Assembly (NCBI GenBank): GCA_000310025.1
Contig: FN649731.1
Span: 1,334,277 to 1,361,699 of the forward strand
Direction: 5' to 3'
Source: Ectocarpus siliculosus
Lineage: Eukaryota > Sar > Phaeophyceae > Ectocarpales > Ectocarpaceae
DNA length: 27,423 nucleotides
Shown here in pieces: positions 1 to 10,340 of this stretch (its first letter is position 1; each line of letters opens with the position of its first letter). The position numbers were made by a program, and so were the translations under genes. Under the pieces are notes generated by a model. It made no database searches, was not told the origin of the DNA, and saw nothing but the letters and a program-made list of their open reading frames with translations.

Positions 1-101
1 CTGATTCGGTTGGTCTTGGGCGCCTTTCTTTGACTCCTCTTTTTCCTAGCCCCCCCCCCCCCCCAATCCCCTGAAAACTTCGGCATGAACATCGCACTCA
101 C

Positions 102-631
102 CCCCATGAGCCAGGAGCCAATCGTAACGTCCTCGTTCGTGAAGCACTCCAAGTGCTCGTGGCCCCGGTAGAGGTGCTCTACAAGAGGTTGCGCCAGGAT
201 GTAGAAAGCCCCCTTTAAATCGACGTTGGGGGCAGGCGGGCATCAACCGAGCGGCGGCAAGCTCCAGCGTGAGGAACGGAGATAAACGGTTTCTCCACGA
301 AGGGGCGAACAACAATGCGACAGGAGCCAAGCCCAAGGTGGGAGCGCGCATTCAGGCAGAGCACCAGATAAGCTCGAGGGATGCGGTTTCTGTGTGATGC
401 GATGTTGAAAGTTGACGGATCGATGCGACGGGGCACGGCGCACGCGTTTGAGTCCGGTCTAACGCGTTCCGTGGAACAAGCGGAGACTTTCAGATGAGAA
501 GAAAGGGGCAAGAGCAAACAAAGCCGTGGAGATGCGGAATAACGCGTAGGGATGCCGGCATGGACGGACAGCAAGACTCCTAACCCACCAAACAGAGAAA
601 CACAAAAAAGGTGGGGGGGTGGGGGAGAGAA

Positions 632-716
<85 letters not shown>

Positions 717-3700
717 AAGGGGGGAGGGGGGTGTGCACACACAACCAAAATAGGACGTGGAAAACGGCACAACATTATGAGATGACCAAGGTGCAGCATG
801 AAACGACTTTTGACGTTGCCGGGTGCACCATCGTCAATTCGATCCTTCTCCGCCTGCACGTTTGCTAAGTTTCACTACATGTTTCACTACAGAGAAGGGC
901 GCATGTTCATTGGCAACATCTGTGTTGAGCAGAGGATGCTGAGCAAAGATACACAAGACGCACAAACACAAGCAAACCCAACCCGTTTCCGCACGGTCTT
1001 TCCCCCCGGCGACACCCCCATCGGGGTCCCCGCAGAAGAAAACGTGATTTCTCGTTTGGCTGCGTGTCCTTTTAGACTGGCGTGTATTTCTGTTTCCAGT
1101 AATGATTTGTTAGCGGGGTCGATGCTCTCCAAAGAAACAAGAACGCGCGCGAGCAGAAACGCGGCGCACAACGAGTAACACTGCCTCGCACGCACGGCAC
1201 GCACGCTTGCATGCAAGCCAAGCGCGCTCAGAGCGCATGAAACCGACCTGCATGTACGCTGGGAAGCAATCGAGGCCGCCCAGGGTGTGCTGCACGTATT
1301 TGCTGTCGAACCACCGGTGGTCGGGGTTCTTCATAACCCTCCCGTTCTGACCAATCAGAATCGTTCGTGTCGTTTGGGAGGTTGTGTCGCAGTATCGGCA
1401 AGAGGAACGGGACCCATTGGATGGCGTCAGCGCCGGTACGTAAGAGGCACACCCCCGCGCACGCATGGGCAAGGAACGGAGGACGCGAGAAAAAAAGTCC
1501 AAGTCAATTTACCGGAAAATTCAACAAGAAGAAGAACGCGCGAACATGCTTCCAAGAGAAAATGGGTTAAAAGGTTCAACATACTGAAGGGGCTGTTGCA
1601 CGAACGAGCAGACGTCGACGCCACGTTCGCTGCCTGTCACTTGAAAAACAGCGTGTCTCGTGTCCCGAAACCACAAAAAAAAAAAAAAAACAATACCGCA
1701 TACACAACCTCTTGACGAGTTGTTCACGGGATGACAGCATGGTGCAGATCGCTAAAAAATTTTCTGTGAGCGTCGACTTCGTTCGTGGGGCACGGTGGTG
1801 ACGTCGAAGGCGTGTCGCCCTGAACAGCGACGAGGAATCCGCCGGCCAATACATGTGTCACCTTTCAGCTTGCAGCGACCAAACCCACACCCTGTTAGCT
1901 TTGCCGATTAGAGTCTCCACACACACAAAACACACACACCCCTTTCAGGGCACGAAAATGAGGTCGCACATACATACGCCACGGCGTTGGCACGCAGCAT
2001 GGTACGAAATACTGTCACCACACGCTACCGTCCAAAATCCGCACACGGTTCAACGAAACAAAAATAAACGACAGCGCACTTTGTTCATGCACGAAAGACG
2101 TATATGGCCGTTTCCTCCTCACCCAGTAGTCCGGATTGGTGCTCTGGTTGCACGCCGTGGGCACGCCGACGTAGACCTTGCCCCTGATCTCCGGGTCTAG
2201 GTCGTGCAGCATCGAGGCGATGCGCGTCAGGCACACGAACGAATCGTCGTCCGCCTTGAGCAGGAAGTCGAAGTCGAAGTGCCGCACCTGCCGTTGTTGG
2301 TTTTTTGCGAGATGGAGAAAAAAAAAAAAACGTGTGGTGCGCATTACGGTTTTTGCGTGCACGAGTGATGATGCGTCCCGCGGGGCAACAACGGTACCAC
2401 TGCTGCACGCCGTCAACAACACGGACGTCCCAACACCACCGCCACCACGGCTAAATAGCAGCGGACGCGCCACAGGCTGAATTGCTGCCCACGCTTCTGA
2501 GCCCGTCTCGCGGTGCCCTACCGATCCGCGGTAGGGCCAAAGTTGCTTTTAGGACAGCGAGCGCCAAAGGACGCCCCAGCAAAACCCCAAGCATGGTGAC
2601 ACGCAGCAGATGTCCCAGCACCAAAAGGCGAAGGCGGTGCCCGCACACGACATAGCACCCCCAACGGGGCACCACACGCCGCCGCAAACAACGATCTAAG
2701 CGCCTTACCAGGCACAGCATGGCCTTGGTCTTGAGCACGATGTTCCGGTACCCCTCCGGCACCGCCACGTAGAGGATATCCCCGACCAGCTCCCCCTCTG
2801 GAGGCGCGGTTTCCTTCGACATGACGAACACCACCGACACCGTGAACTCTCTCGGCTCAGGATTCTTGCCCTCCTGTCATGTATGTGTGTAGAGGCAAGT
2901 GTTTTGGTTTTCTGGCAGCGAGGGAGGGTAAGGGGGGTATGCGACAAACACGATCTCCGTAACGAATACTTCGGATTAACGCTTATGCAACCCCCGGTAG
3001 ACCTCTAGATACACCTCGGGCGGGGGGAACGGATACCTCATGCGCGTTTGAACATTTGCGCAGATTGATGTGCACCTTTCTTTCTTTCCGCCGAAGTGAC
3101 ATGTCCGGAGTGTGTTTCGTGCGTGAAAGACGGACATTTCCACTCGGAAGCTGGACACGAGTGTCACCCGCTCTCTGCAAACGACTTTCAAGTCTCGGAG
3201 ACACGTGCACCACGGCGGTGCCTCTTCCTTGGAGCCGCGCCCAATCAGTATTGTACAAAAACCGGGTGCCCCGGTGGCGGGAAACACCGAGCTCGCAGGC
3301 ACCGCCACGTCGTCCCAAACCACGTCTTCAAAGCAAAACAAACAGCGTCAGCATGCACCCCGAATGATATCCCGAACAACGGTCGACCTGACCTTCGTCT
3401 GCAGTCGTCGCTGCAACACCGATCACGCACTACGGCCATAGAAATATGCTCCGTTGCCCGTTTGTAAACCCCTCGTCCCCATATGCCCAAAACTGGTGTC
3501 AAAGCAAGAGGGTGACTGGCTGACTCACCGTGAGAGAGTTGGGCCCTCCCACCTTCACCCACCCTTCGTACTTGTCGTAAATTTGCCGTAGCAGCTCTCG
3601 CTTCGCGGCATCCGCCTGAGAGGCGGCGGGAAAAGAGACGAAAGACATCGGGGGCAGGGACAGGTGCGAAGGGGCGGTGAGGAGGAGGCGAGGGCCCCAC

Positions 3701-6652
3701 GTCACCATGCGGTGGACCTACATCGGGGGGAAGCATCAAGTGTTCTCTAAATGTATCTGCGCGTGGTTCGATATCCACGCTTGACGCAAGTGTCTGAGAG
3801 TGGCGTGACATGAAGCGCTTGCAGAGATGGTTGTCTGGACAACCTGGAACCAGGGTGCCATATGTACCGCCCAGGGTACCACATGTACCGAAAAATGTGG
3901 GTTTTGTTTGGCACGGATCGGCGTCTCCGCATGGGTCGGGGTCTTGGCTCAAGGGTGCAGTTGAAAAAGACGGGTCTACAAGTGGTTTGATCGATGACCG
4001 TAGGAGGCGGAGAGATGGCACCCCCCCTCTTAATAGACAGATTTTAGGATCCACAATGCTTGCGGCAACACCGAAATTGGTGGTTTTGGAAACGTCTTGT
4101 CAGGGATTTTCGTAGAACTACATCTGGCTCTTTTCGTAGAACTATCTGGCTCTTTCCACAACTGCTTGGTTGTGGAGCAATCGAGCTTTGAAAGCCGGTC
4201 TAGGGAGGGTGCCATCTCCCCGCCTCTGACGGAATACCACGGTACGGTATACGGTACGGTACAGACAATCTTGGTTGTGGAGCAATCGAGCTTTGAAAGC
4301 CGGTCTAGGGAGGGTGCCATCTCCCCACCTCTGACGGAATACCACGGTACGGTATACGGTACGGTACAGACAATCTTGGTTGTGGAGCAATCGAGCTTTG
4401 AAAGCCGGTCTTGGGAGGGTGCCATCTCCCCGCCTCTTACGGAATACCACGGTACGGTATACGATACGGCACAGACAATCTTGGTTGTGGAGCAATCGAG
4501 CATTGAAAGGCGGTCTAGGGAGGGTGCCATCTCCCCGCCTCTTTACAGTATCACACTGGTACATGTATCGTACCCTTGGCAACGGGATGTGAAGACCCCG
4601 ATACCTCCGGTGAGGTTGGGCGATCGATACCACTAATAGAGGTGTTGTATCATGCCACGGGAGCTTGTATCATGGGCTCCGATGCTGCATGCTGGCACCG
4701 TGGCGGTGCTCATGTGCAAGCGGGGTCCTTTCGTTCAATATATTGCGACCATCAACGAGTTCGGCAAACGGTATCCACTTCAACCAAGAACGCGAATAGT
4801 ACACGACACCTACATACTATGGAATACCGGTAGGACATCGGGCAACAACACGTATACTTGGCTTTGGAGGGCTGCCAGGCAAAATTGTACGTCCCCCGTA
4901 GGCCACGTCGTCGTCCTTCGTTTGTTGCACAGAACCAACCCCCTCCTCTACCGGCTTTGGTAGTCGCCCCATATGTCCGGACATACGTGTGTAGCTGGTG
5001 TTTGTGTTCATTTTGCTGCGGTCCTGTTGCTGCACTAAAATACTGCTGTTGCTACACACAGAAAGCGCTCGTGTGTCCGCTGTGCACTGCTGAGGATTGC
5101 ACACATCGGGGGTCTTGGTGTGGGGGGTATCTGTTCAAACCGTTCCCGGATCGCCGCTTCGAATTCATTCAGAATCACGGATGTGAGTGATCGCAACGGA
5201 TGTGCGTTATAACCAAATGCATTAGTTCAATTTCCGCACAGGTATCGGGTTCTTGGCACGGATTGGCGTTCCTGGCAACCATGTGCGATAAAACTAGTAT
5301 AAAATCATAGTCATTAATAAAAGACGACCGCACGGCAGTGTGGCAAGACTCGCAACCGTTAAGGTATGAATACATCTCAACCGACCGACGCGTTGTCATC
5401 GGTTCCAAATACCCCGAGGACGCTTCAGCAGCATAACAAACTAGCCTGCACAGCAGCAGCTTGAGAAAGCATGCACTCACAAAGACTGTTCTGTTTTCCC
5501 TCACTACCACCTCCCGCCGGAACATGAGATTCGCGACTCCTTCCGTACCTCCGTTGTGCCCGAGAAGATCGTGAGCAAAAGGTCGACCTTTGGCCTTGTC
5601 TTCGCCGTCCCTACCGGCTCCAGCTCCCCCATGACTACGCTGCTTACTCGCCCGTCCCACTCCGTCCCTCTCTTGCCGCTCCTCCGCCCCAGTCCCAGCG
5701 ATCCCGCCGCCTCGCCCTCCCCGCCCTCCGTCGAATCTTTTCCCGCCGCATCGCCGCCGCGGCCGTCGTCTTCCGAGGAGGCGTCGCCGCCGCCGCCGCC
5801 CTCGAGCCCCCAATCGGCGGTCGCGATCTCGATATCCCGCACCATCCAGGGATCCGCCAGCGACGGCCCCACGGCAAACTCTCCCGGTATTCGCCGGTAG
5901 TACGACCGGCTCACGTCGGCGGCGCCCTTGTCTCCGTCCCTGCCGCCGCCGTTAGGGTTGTCGCCGCCCTTGTTGTTGTCACCGGCAGCTCGTCCTCCGG
6001 TCGCCGGCCCGGCAACGGCGACGATAACAGAGAACCAGAACGCCGCGGCGAGGAGGACGGCGCCGGCGGTGGCCAGCCGCCGGCCCAAGGGATGTCGGGC
6101 AAGCCTCGAGAGGCCGCCGATCTCCGAGCGGGCGCCGAGGAGGCTCGCCGCCAGCGCCCTCCGCCGCCGCCAGAAGGCCCAGAGCAACCGCTGTGTTCTT
6201 CTCAGGAGTCGGCGGCGGCCATCGCTAGCGGCCGCAGGGGCAGCGGAGGAGCTACTACTGCTAGCTGTTCCGCCGCCGCCGCTGCTGGCGCTGCTGGCGC
6301 GGTAGTGTCGGCTCCCGCGAGGGGCGTCGGCTGGGGCAGTCGGAGCTGAGGCTAGCGGCCTGGCTCCTCCGCTTCCTCCTGGTCTCTTCTGGGCTCCTCC
6401 AGACGGTAGCAGAGGTGCTTCTAAGGCCGTCTCTCGAGCAGCAGCGGCCGAGCTGCTGCCGCACCGCTTGTGCCGCCTCGGCGGAAGAGATCTTGCTGGC
6501 GTCGCCGCCGAGTAGGAGGAGGGCAAGAGGTGGATCGATAGAGCTTCTGATGCTGCTTCTGATGCTGCCGGTACCGCCGCTGTTGCCCCCGCTGCAGCGG
6601 CATCACTGCTATCTCGGAGATGAACCGCAGATGTTCTTCGGTTCGGGTCCAT
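102..6652 (-). CDS. GT31 family beta-1,3-galactosyltransferase-like protein, 3' end beyond left edge
   Basis: Likely a Golgi type II membrane glycosyltransferase that transfers a sugar from a nucleotide donor in beta-1,3 linkage. Coding exons on the minus strand are 6652-5549, 3615-3529, 2873-2709, 2287-2123, 1346-1248 and 212-102, giving 577 residues so far. Every junction is GT-AG and phase 0, and every internal exon is a multiple of three. The first 190 residues are low complexity. A membrane anchor lies at about residues 194-216 (TAGAVLLAAAFWFSVIVAV), followed by a Gly/Asp-rich stem. Catalytic-domain motifs appear in family order: KRELLRQIY (the usual RRxAIRxTW position), VFVMSKE, GDILYV, YRNIVLKTKAML, FLLKADDDSFV (the DxD metal/donor site, residues 465-467), HRWFDSKY, FPAYMQGAFYILA, and NEDVTIGSWL (conserved EDV, 567-569). 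The last exon, after the donor at 101, is outside the window. I chose ATG 6652; the in-frame ATG at 6763 would prepend a poly-Leu run translated from a CAG tract. The acceptor substrate cannot be inferred. Confidence 0.9.
213..1247 (-). other. Intron 5 of the GT31 gene with a GA microsatellite
   Basis: This intron has its donor at 1247 (GTCGGT, after TACATGCAG on the minus strand) and its acceptor at 213 (TTTAAAG). The donor differs from the usual GTRAGT but is supported by uninterrupted GT31 homology across the junction. It contains a long GA tract at 635-712. I see no other gene-like content. Confidence 0.75.
635..712. repeat. (GA)n microsatellite
   Basis: About 39 uninterrupted GA dinucleotides, preceded by a G-rich segment and followed by AGAGAAGGGGGGAGGGG. 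The tract is intronic to the GT31 gene. The resulting poly-Arg/Glu and poly-Leu/Ser open frames are artefacts. Confidence 0.97.
1347..2122 (-). other. Intron 4 of the GT31 gene
   Basis: Donor GTGAGG at 2122 follows NPDYW, and the acceptor CAG ends at 1347. It contains an A-run at about 1673-1690 and CA-rich stretches near 1919-1943. I saw no conserved coding sequence on either strand. Confidence 0.7.
2288..2708 (-). other. Intron 3 of the GT31 gene
   Basis: Donor GTAAGG at 2708 follows KAMLCL, and the acceptor CAG ends at 2288 just before VRHFDFDF. It has a T-run on the minus strand (2319-2330 as A on plus). No other feature was recognised. Confidence 0.75.
2874..3528 (-). other. Intron 2 of the GT31 gene
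   Basis: Donor GTGAGT at 3528 follows GGPNSLT, and acceptor ACAG ends at 2874 before EGKNPEPREF. Overlapping open frames here show no GT31-like or other recognisable sequence, and skipping them leaves a continuous catalytic domain. Confidence 0.7.
4005..4028 (-). repeat. Inverted partial copy of the minisatellite unit
   Basis: AGGCGGAGAGATGGCACCCC on plus is the reverse complement, with few mismatches, of GGGTGCCATCTCCCCGCCT inside each unit of the 105-bp array downstream. Together with the last unit it makes an inverted-repeat pair about 500 bp apart, which could be the remains of terminal inverted repeats. Confidence 0.55.
4166..4540. repeat. 105-bp tandem repeat, about 3.5 copies
   Basis: Units start at 4166, 4271, 4376 and 4481 with TTGGTTGTGGAGCAATCGAG. 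The period is exactly 105 bp, with a few substitutions per unit, and the fourth unit stops in GGTGCCATCTCCCCGCCTCT. Each full unit also holds a self-complementary stretch of GGTACGGTATACGGTACGG type. Because 105 is divisible by three, stop-free frames cross the array on both strands. These are not regarded as genes. Confidence 0.97.
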
Positions 6653-6668
6653 AACCAAGCGGAAATCC

Positions 6669-6708
<40 letters not shown>

Positions 6709-7429
6709 GCAACGGCAGAGTTCGTTGTTGCAGTGAGAAACAACACCTACAGGACACACACACCCTCCAAACGAGACTTTATACGCTTTCGCGCTCGTTC
6801 GCTGGCTGCTCGCCTCCAGATTGCTCACTGCTGTTGCAACTTTGCAACGTCTCCAGGTGGCGAGTGAGGTTGTTACTGATCTCCCCCGTTTCGCCCTGCA
6901 GCCAGGGCGACACGCCGCAAAACGGGGCTCCGCAGTATCAACACTTTTTTTTTATATCCATCGGACCTATTTTACGGCCTGCCTGTCTCGCACATGTTGT
7001 ATATTGTTGCGCGTCTTTGCTTTCCACCTGCGCTTGCACCACGCCGAACCGTGGAGATGGTGGGAACAGAAAGAGCTGTACTACTCCAGGTTTGTAATGC
7101 TGCAAGGAGATCAGTGCAGACACGTGCCTGAAGTAGACAGTATTATTTTAGTCGGAAAGTCTCGACTGATCTGCTGTTTTTCAAATTTGCTGGGTGGGTG
7201 CGCAAAACTGCAAATCCGAAAGGCCGGGGCCTGTGTTCGCGCCCAGCTGGTATGGTAGAGATACGACCGCAAGCAGCAGGGGCAGCAGCAGTAGAAGCAT
7301 AGTGGTGCACCTTCCTGGGATTCCTTGGACCCTGGAAGCGTGAGATTGGGCGCCGTCGTCGTCGTCATCATTGTCGTTGTTGCCTGGGTCTGGGTTCCCG
7401 TTCACTAAGAGAAACTAAATAGGCGGAGC
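6653..7429. promoter_or_regulatory. Head-to-head intergenic region, putative bidirectional promoter
   Basis: This 777-bp region separates the divergent starts of the GT31 gene (minus) and the repeat-protein gene (plus), so both promoters and 5' UTRs should lie here. No convincing TATA box or other named element was seen. A CAG tract lies at 6669-6706, close to the GT31 start. Confidence 0.5.
6669..6706. repeat. (CAG)n tract upstream of the GT31 start
   Basis: About twelve CAG triplets lie 17 bp upstream of the chosen GT31 ATG. If translation began at 6763 they would encode poly-Leu. More likely they are 5' UTR. Confidence 0.9.
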
Positions 7430-10307
7430 ATGGTGTCGCATGAGACAACAGCACCACCACAGGCAGCACCTCTGGCGGAGAGCACCATGCAGGAGATGGA
7501 GCCAGCAAGCCCTCCCAGCAAATTAAGCAGCGGTAACACACGGATGCAGACGGAAAGCGCACCAGCGAGAACAGCTGCAACAGGAACAGCAGCAGCAGCA
7601 GCAGCAGCAGCAGCGGCAGTTCATGATCATGATGCTTCACGAGAGGATTCAGCACCAGCGAACAAGATTCGGGACGCTTCGACAACTTCAAACGGCCCTC
7701 CACAGCCGCTCCCGGCTTGGCACGACGGCGTCGGTGGGCCGCCTCCCGCGGGGACTATTTGCAGAAGCAGCAATAGTAGCAGCAGCAATCAGGTGCCCTC
7801 TGCTAGTTGCATCGCCCCTGTCGCTACGGTGCCGTCGTCCGTGCCGGCTACGAACAACCAGGCAACGGAACCGGCAACAACGCCTCCGCTGCTCCTCGGC
7901 AGCGCGCGCAGCGGACCCCCACCGCCGCCACCATCGACGCCGCCAACATCTTCGAATGGCGCACCACGGTCGTTGGCTCACGGCGACTACCCCACAGCTC
8001 CCGATGCTGCTGCTGGCGCTGCTGCTGATGCTGCAGCTGTCACGCCTGCTGACGGCGCGGCGGCGGCGGCGGCCGCACTGCCGTTTCCTTCCCCCCCGTC
8101 GCTGTCTCTCTCCCCGGCCGACAACGTCGAGTCGCCGCCGCCGAGCGCCCCCTGGCTGGTTGAGAGGGCGCTGTCCATCAAGGCTGCTATCGAAGAGGCT
8201 GTCAACAGCGGTGGTGGTGGCGGTAGCTCGGCTAGCGGCGGAGGAGGCGGGGCTGGGGGTGGGGGTGTGCTATTGCCGGCAGCCCAGGACGCAACCGCCG
8301 GGGGCATCGAGCAGGGTGCGGGGGGACGAGGGGGAAGCGCCGAGGTGTTTCCGGATGGAGTCATCGCTAAGGTACGTGCTCGGTGGCAAGAAGAAGACGG
8401 AAACGAACTCGCTTAGCAAGTGTTCCGTGAGGTATCGAACACGGTAGTGTGCCGCACCACAGACGGTGTGGAGCGTATGTAACACTATAGTACGTGTCTG
8501 CCGTTTGGCGTACTCGTCGACAAGGATATGGCTCGCTACAACGGGACCCCCATCACCCCTAACCCCCCCTACCCGCCCGCCCGCCCGCCCGCCCGCCCGC
8601 CCGCCCGCCTGCCGCCAGGTTCCGCGCTTGGTCGCCGATCTCCACGACGCGTTAGGACGGGCCGTCAGCACGAACGAGGCCAAGGCCTGGGTGAGCGCAC
8701 TCGATCGCCTTGGAGAGGGTTTGGACAGAGACCAGCTGGTGGAGGCGTGTCTGGTAAGCCGTGAACTTGTGCATGTTCGTATGGTACGGCGCTCGTGGAG
8801 TGTATTGCGCACATGTGATCCGACTACGCTGCGTTAGATCGCATGCGCGGGTTTTCTATGTCTCGACGCATCGGCGCTCTTTGCGTTGTCCTTTCTCTGT
8901 TTGGCATTTTGTAGGCTTTGCGCCCCGCAAGTCCTGCGCGTTGTGCGGTGGGGACATTTAACCCTTTGTCAGCCCCGGTCACCCCTCTACCGCCCCTGGC
9001 AGGAACACCGACTTATCCTGTGTAACGTGCCTTCTGCCTTTTTCTGTCCGCCCGTCTCGTACAGGATGTCTCACGGGACGTGTTGCGGCTGGATGGTTCG
9101 CCCAACCCGGTGTGGGGCGAATCTCCTGCGGCTGCCGCAGTACCCCTGTCCGGCCTTGCGTCCACGGCACTCGTCGAAGAATCAGAGTTAGGCAAAGGGG
9201 CGGCGGAGGCGGCGGGAGCGGCGATTACCGTCACGGATGCCCTGCCGCGGGGCGGCTCGTGTCCGGAGAGTGTCTCCCCCACGCCTGCTTCTTGTCCGGC
9301 GGTAGTGGAGACGCCTGCAGGGACGGCGGGAGCAGCAAGGACGCTGGACGCAAACGGGGCAGTGTTGCCGGCACCGGCGGCTAAGACACCGGCGATGTTG
9401 CCGCCCTCTTCACCACAGACAGCAGTTCCTGAAGGAGGAGATGAGCCGGTAACCGTAGCGCTAGCACAAGCAGGAGCTCCAGCGGTAGCATCAGATGGGG
9501 AGGCAAGACAAAGAGGCAACGAGGCCGCGGCGGAGGAGAGAGCCGTCTCGGGGGCGGTGTTATTCGTTGGAAACGATCCCCATTGCCCTTCTTCCACAAC
9601 CGCCGTGGTGCCCTTTTCTTCGATTTCGACAGCACCAGCGGTGCCGCCGCCACCGCCGCCGCCGCCGCCACCGCCACCGCGGCCGCCGGAAGCCTGTGAA
9701 CCATCTGTGTCCCTGGAAAGAGTGGTGCCGTTTCTCGCGGCAACACCGAGCAAGGCGGTCCTGGTGGCAGCAGCAGCAAAAGCAGCGGCAGCAGCTAAAG
9801 CATTAGCATCAGAAACCGCAACAAAGGCAGTAGCACCACCGACACCAGCACCAGCAGCACCAGCACCAGCACCAGCAGCACCAGCAGCACCAGCACCAAC
9901 AGTACCAGCACCAGCACCAACGGCAGCAGTTGGCGGAGAAAAGATCTCGGGAGGGGACAGCAACGCTACAGGAGAACCGTCGTGGCCGGCCAGCAGTTGT
10001 CGCGGTGGCATTTCAGCAGACGGGGAGGTTTCAGGGCCAGCACCAGCAACGGAAGCAGCTGCCGCCGCCGCCAGGCGTGGCAAAGAGGGAACAGGAGTGG
10101 AGGCGGAGGAACGTTGTCCGGGAGCGGCGCGTAGCGCTGCCGGGGAAGCGCCCGCGGTTGCACGAGGAGACGCGGGTGGTGCTCCTGAAGTTGTTGCTCC
10201 TCCGGCTGAATCGTGCGATGGTGCCGGCATCGCTGCCGCAGACGTTGTAGTCGACTGCGAAGATGCTCGAGATCCCGGCCGAAGCAACGGTAGCAGCGGC
10301 TGTGGGA

Positions 10308-10340
<33 letters not shown>

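Larger units (their letters stand above)
3616..5548 (-). other. Intron 1 of the GT31 gene, rich in repeats
   Basis: This is the largest intron of the gene. Its donor GTACGG at 5548 follows SGTTE and its acceptor CTCTCAG ends at 3616. It holds a 105-bp minisatellite (4166-4540), an inverted partial copy of that unit (4005-4028), a short tandem duplication (about 4109-4153) and a segment (4573-4632) similar to an intron of the EH-domain gene at 23648-23700. Together these suggest decayed transposon sequence. I see no intact transposase or other gene. Confidence 0.7.

Noticed and set aside
552-785. Arg/Glu dipeptide frames across the GA tract
   Set aside because: This is a translation artefact of a dinucleotide microsatellite in an intron.
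3245-4054. 269-codon minus-strand frame overlapping GT31 exon 2
   Set aside because: It reads exon 2 in a different frame and contains none of the GT31 motifs. The exon is used in the frame that gives KRELLRQIYDKYEGW.
4166-4540. CRISPR-like array
   Set aside because: The whole 105-bp unit is repeated without unique spacers, in a eukaryotic intron.
4030-4636. Stop-free frames of 163-179 codons on both strands across the 105-bp array
   Set aside because: They arise because the repeat unit is a multiple of three. They lack recognisable domains, lie in an intron, and exist in several frames at once.
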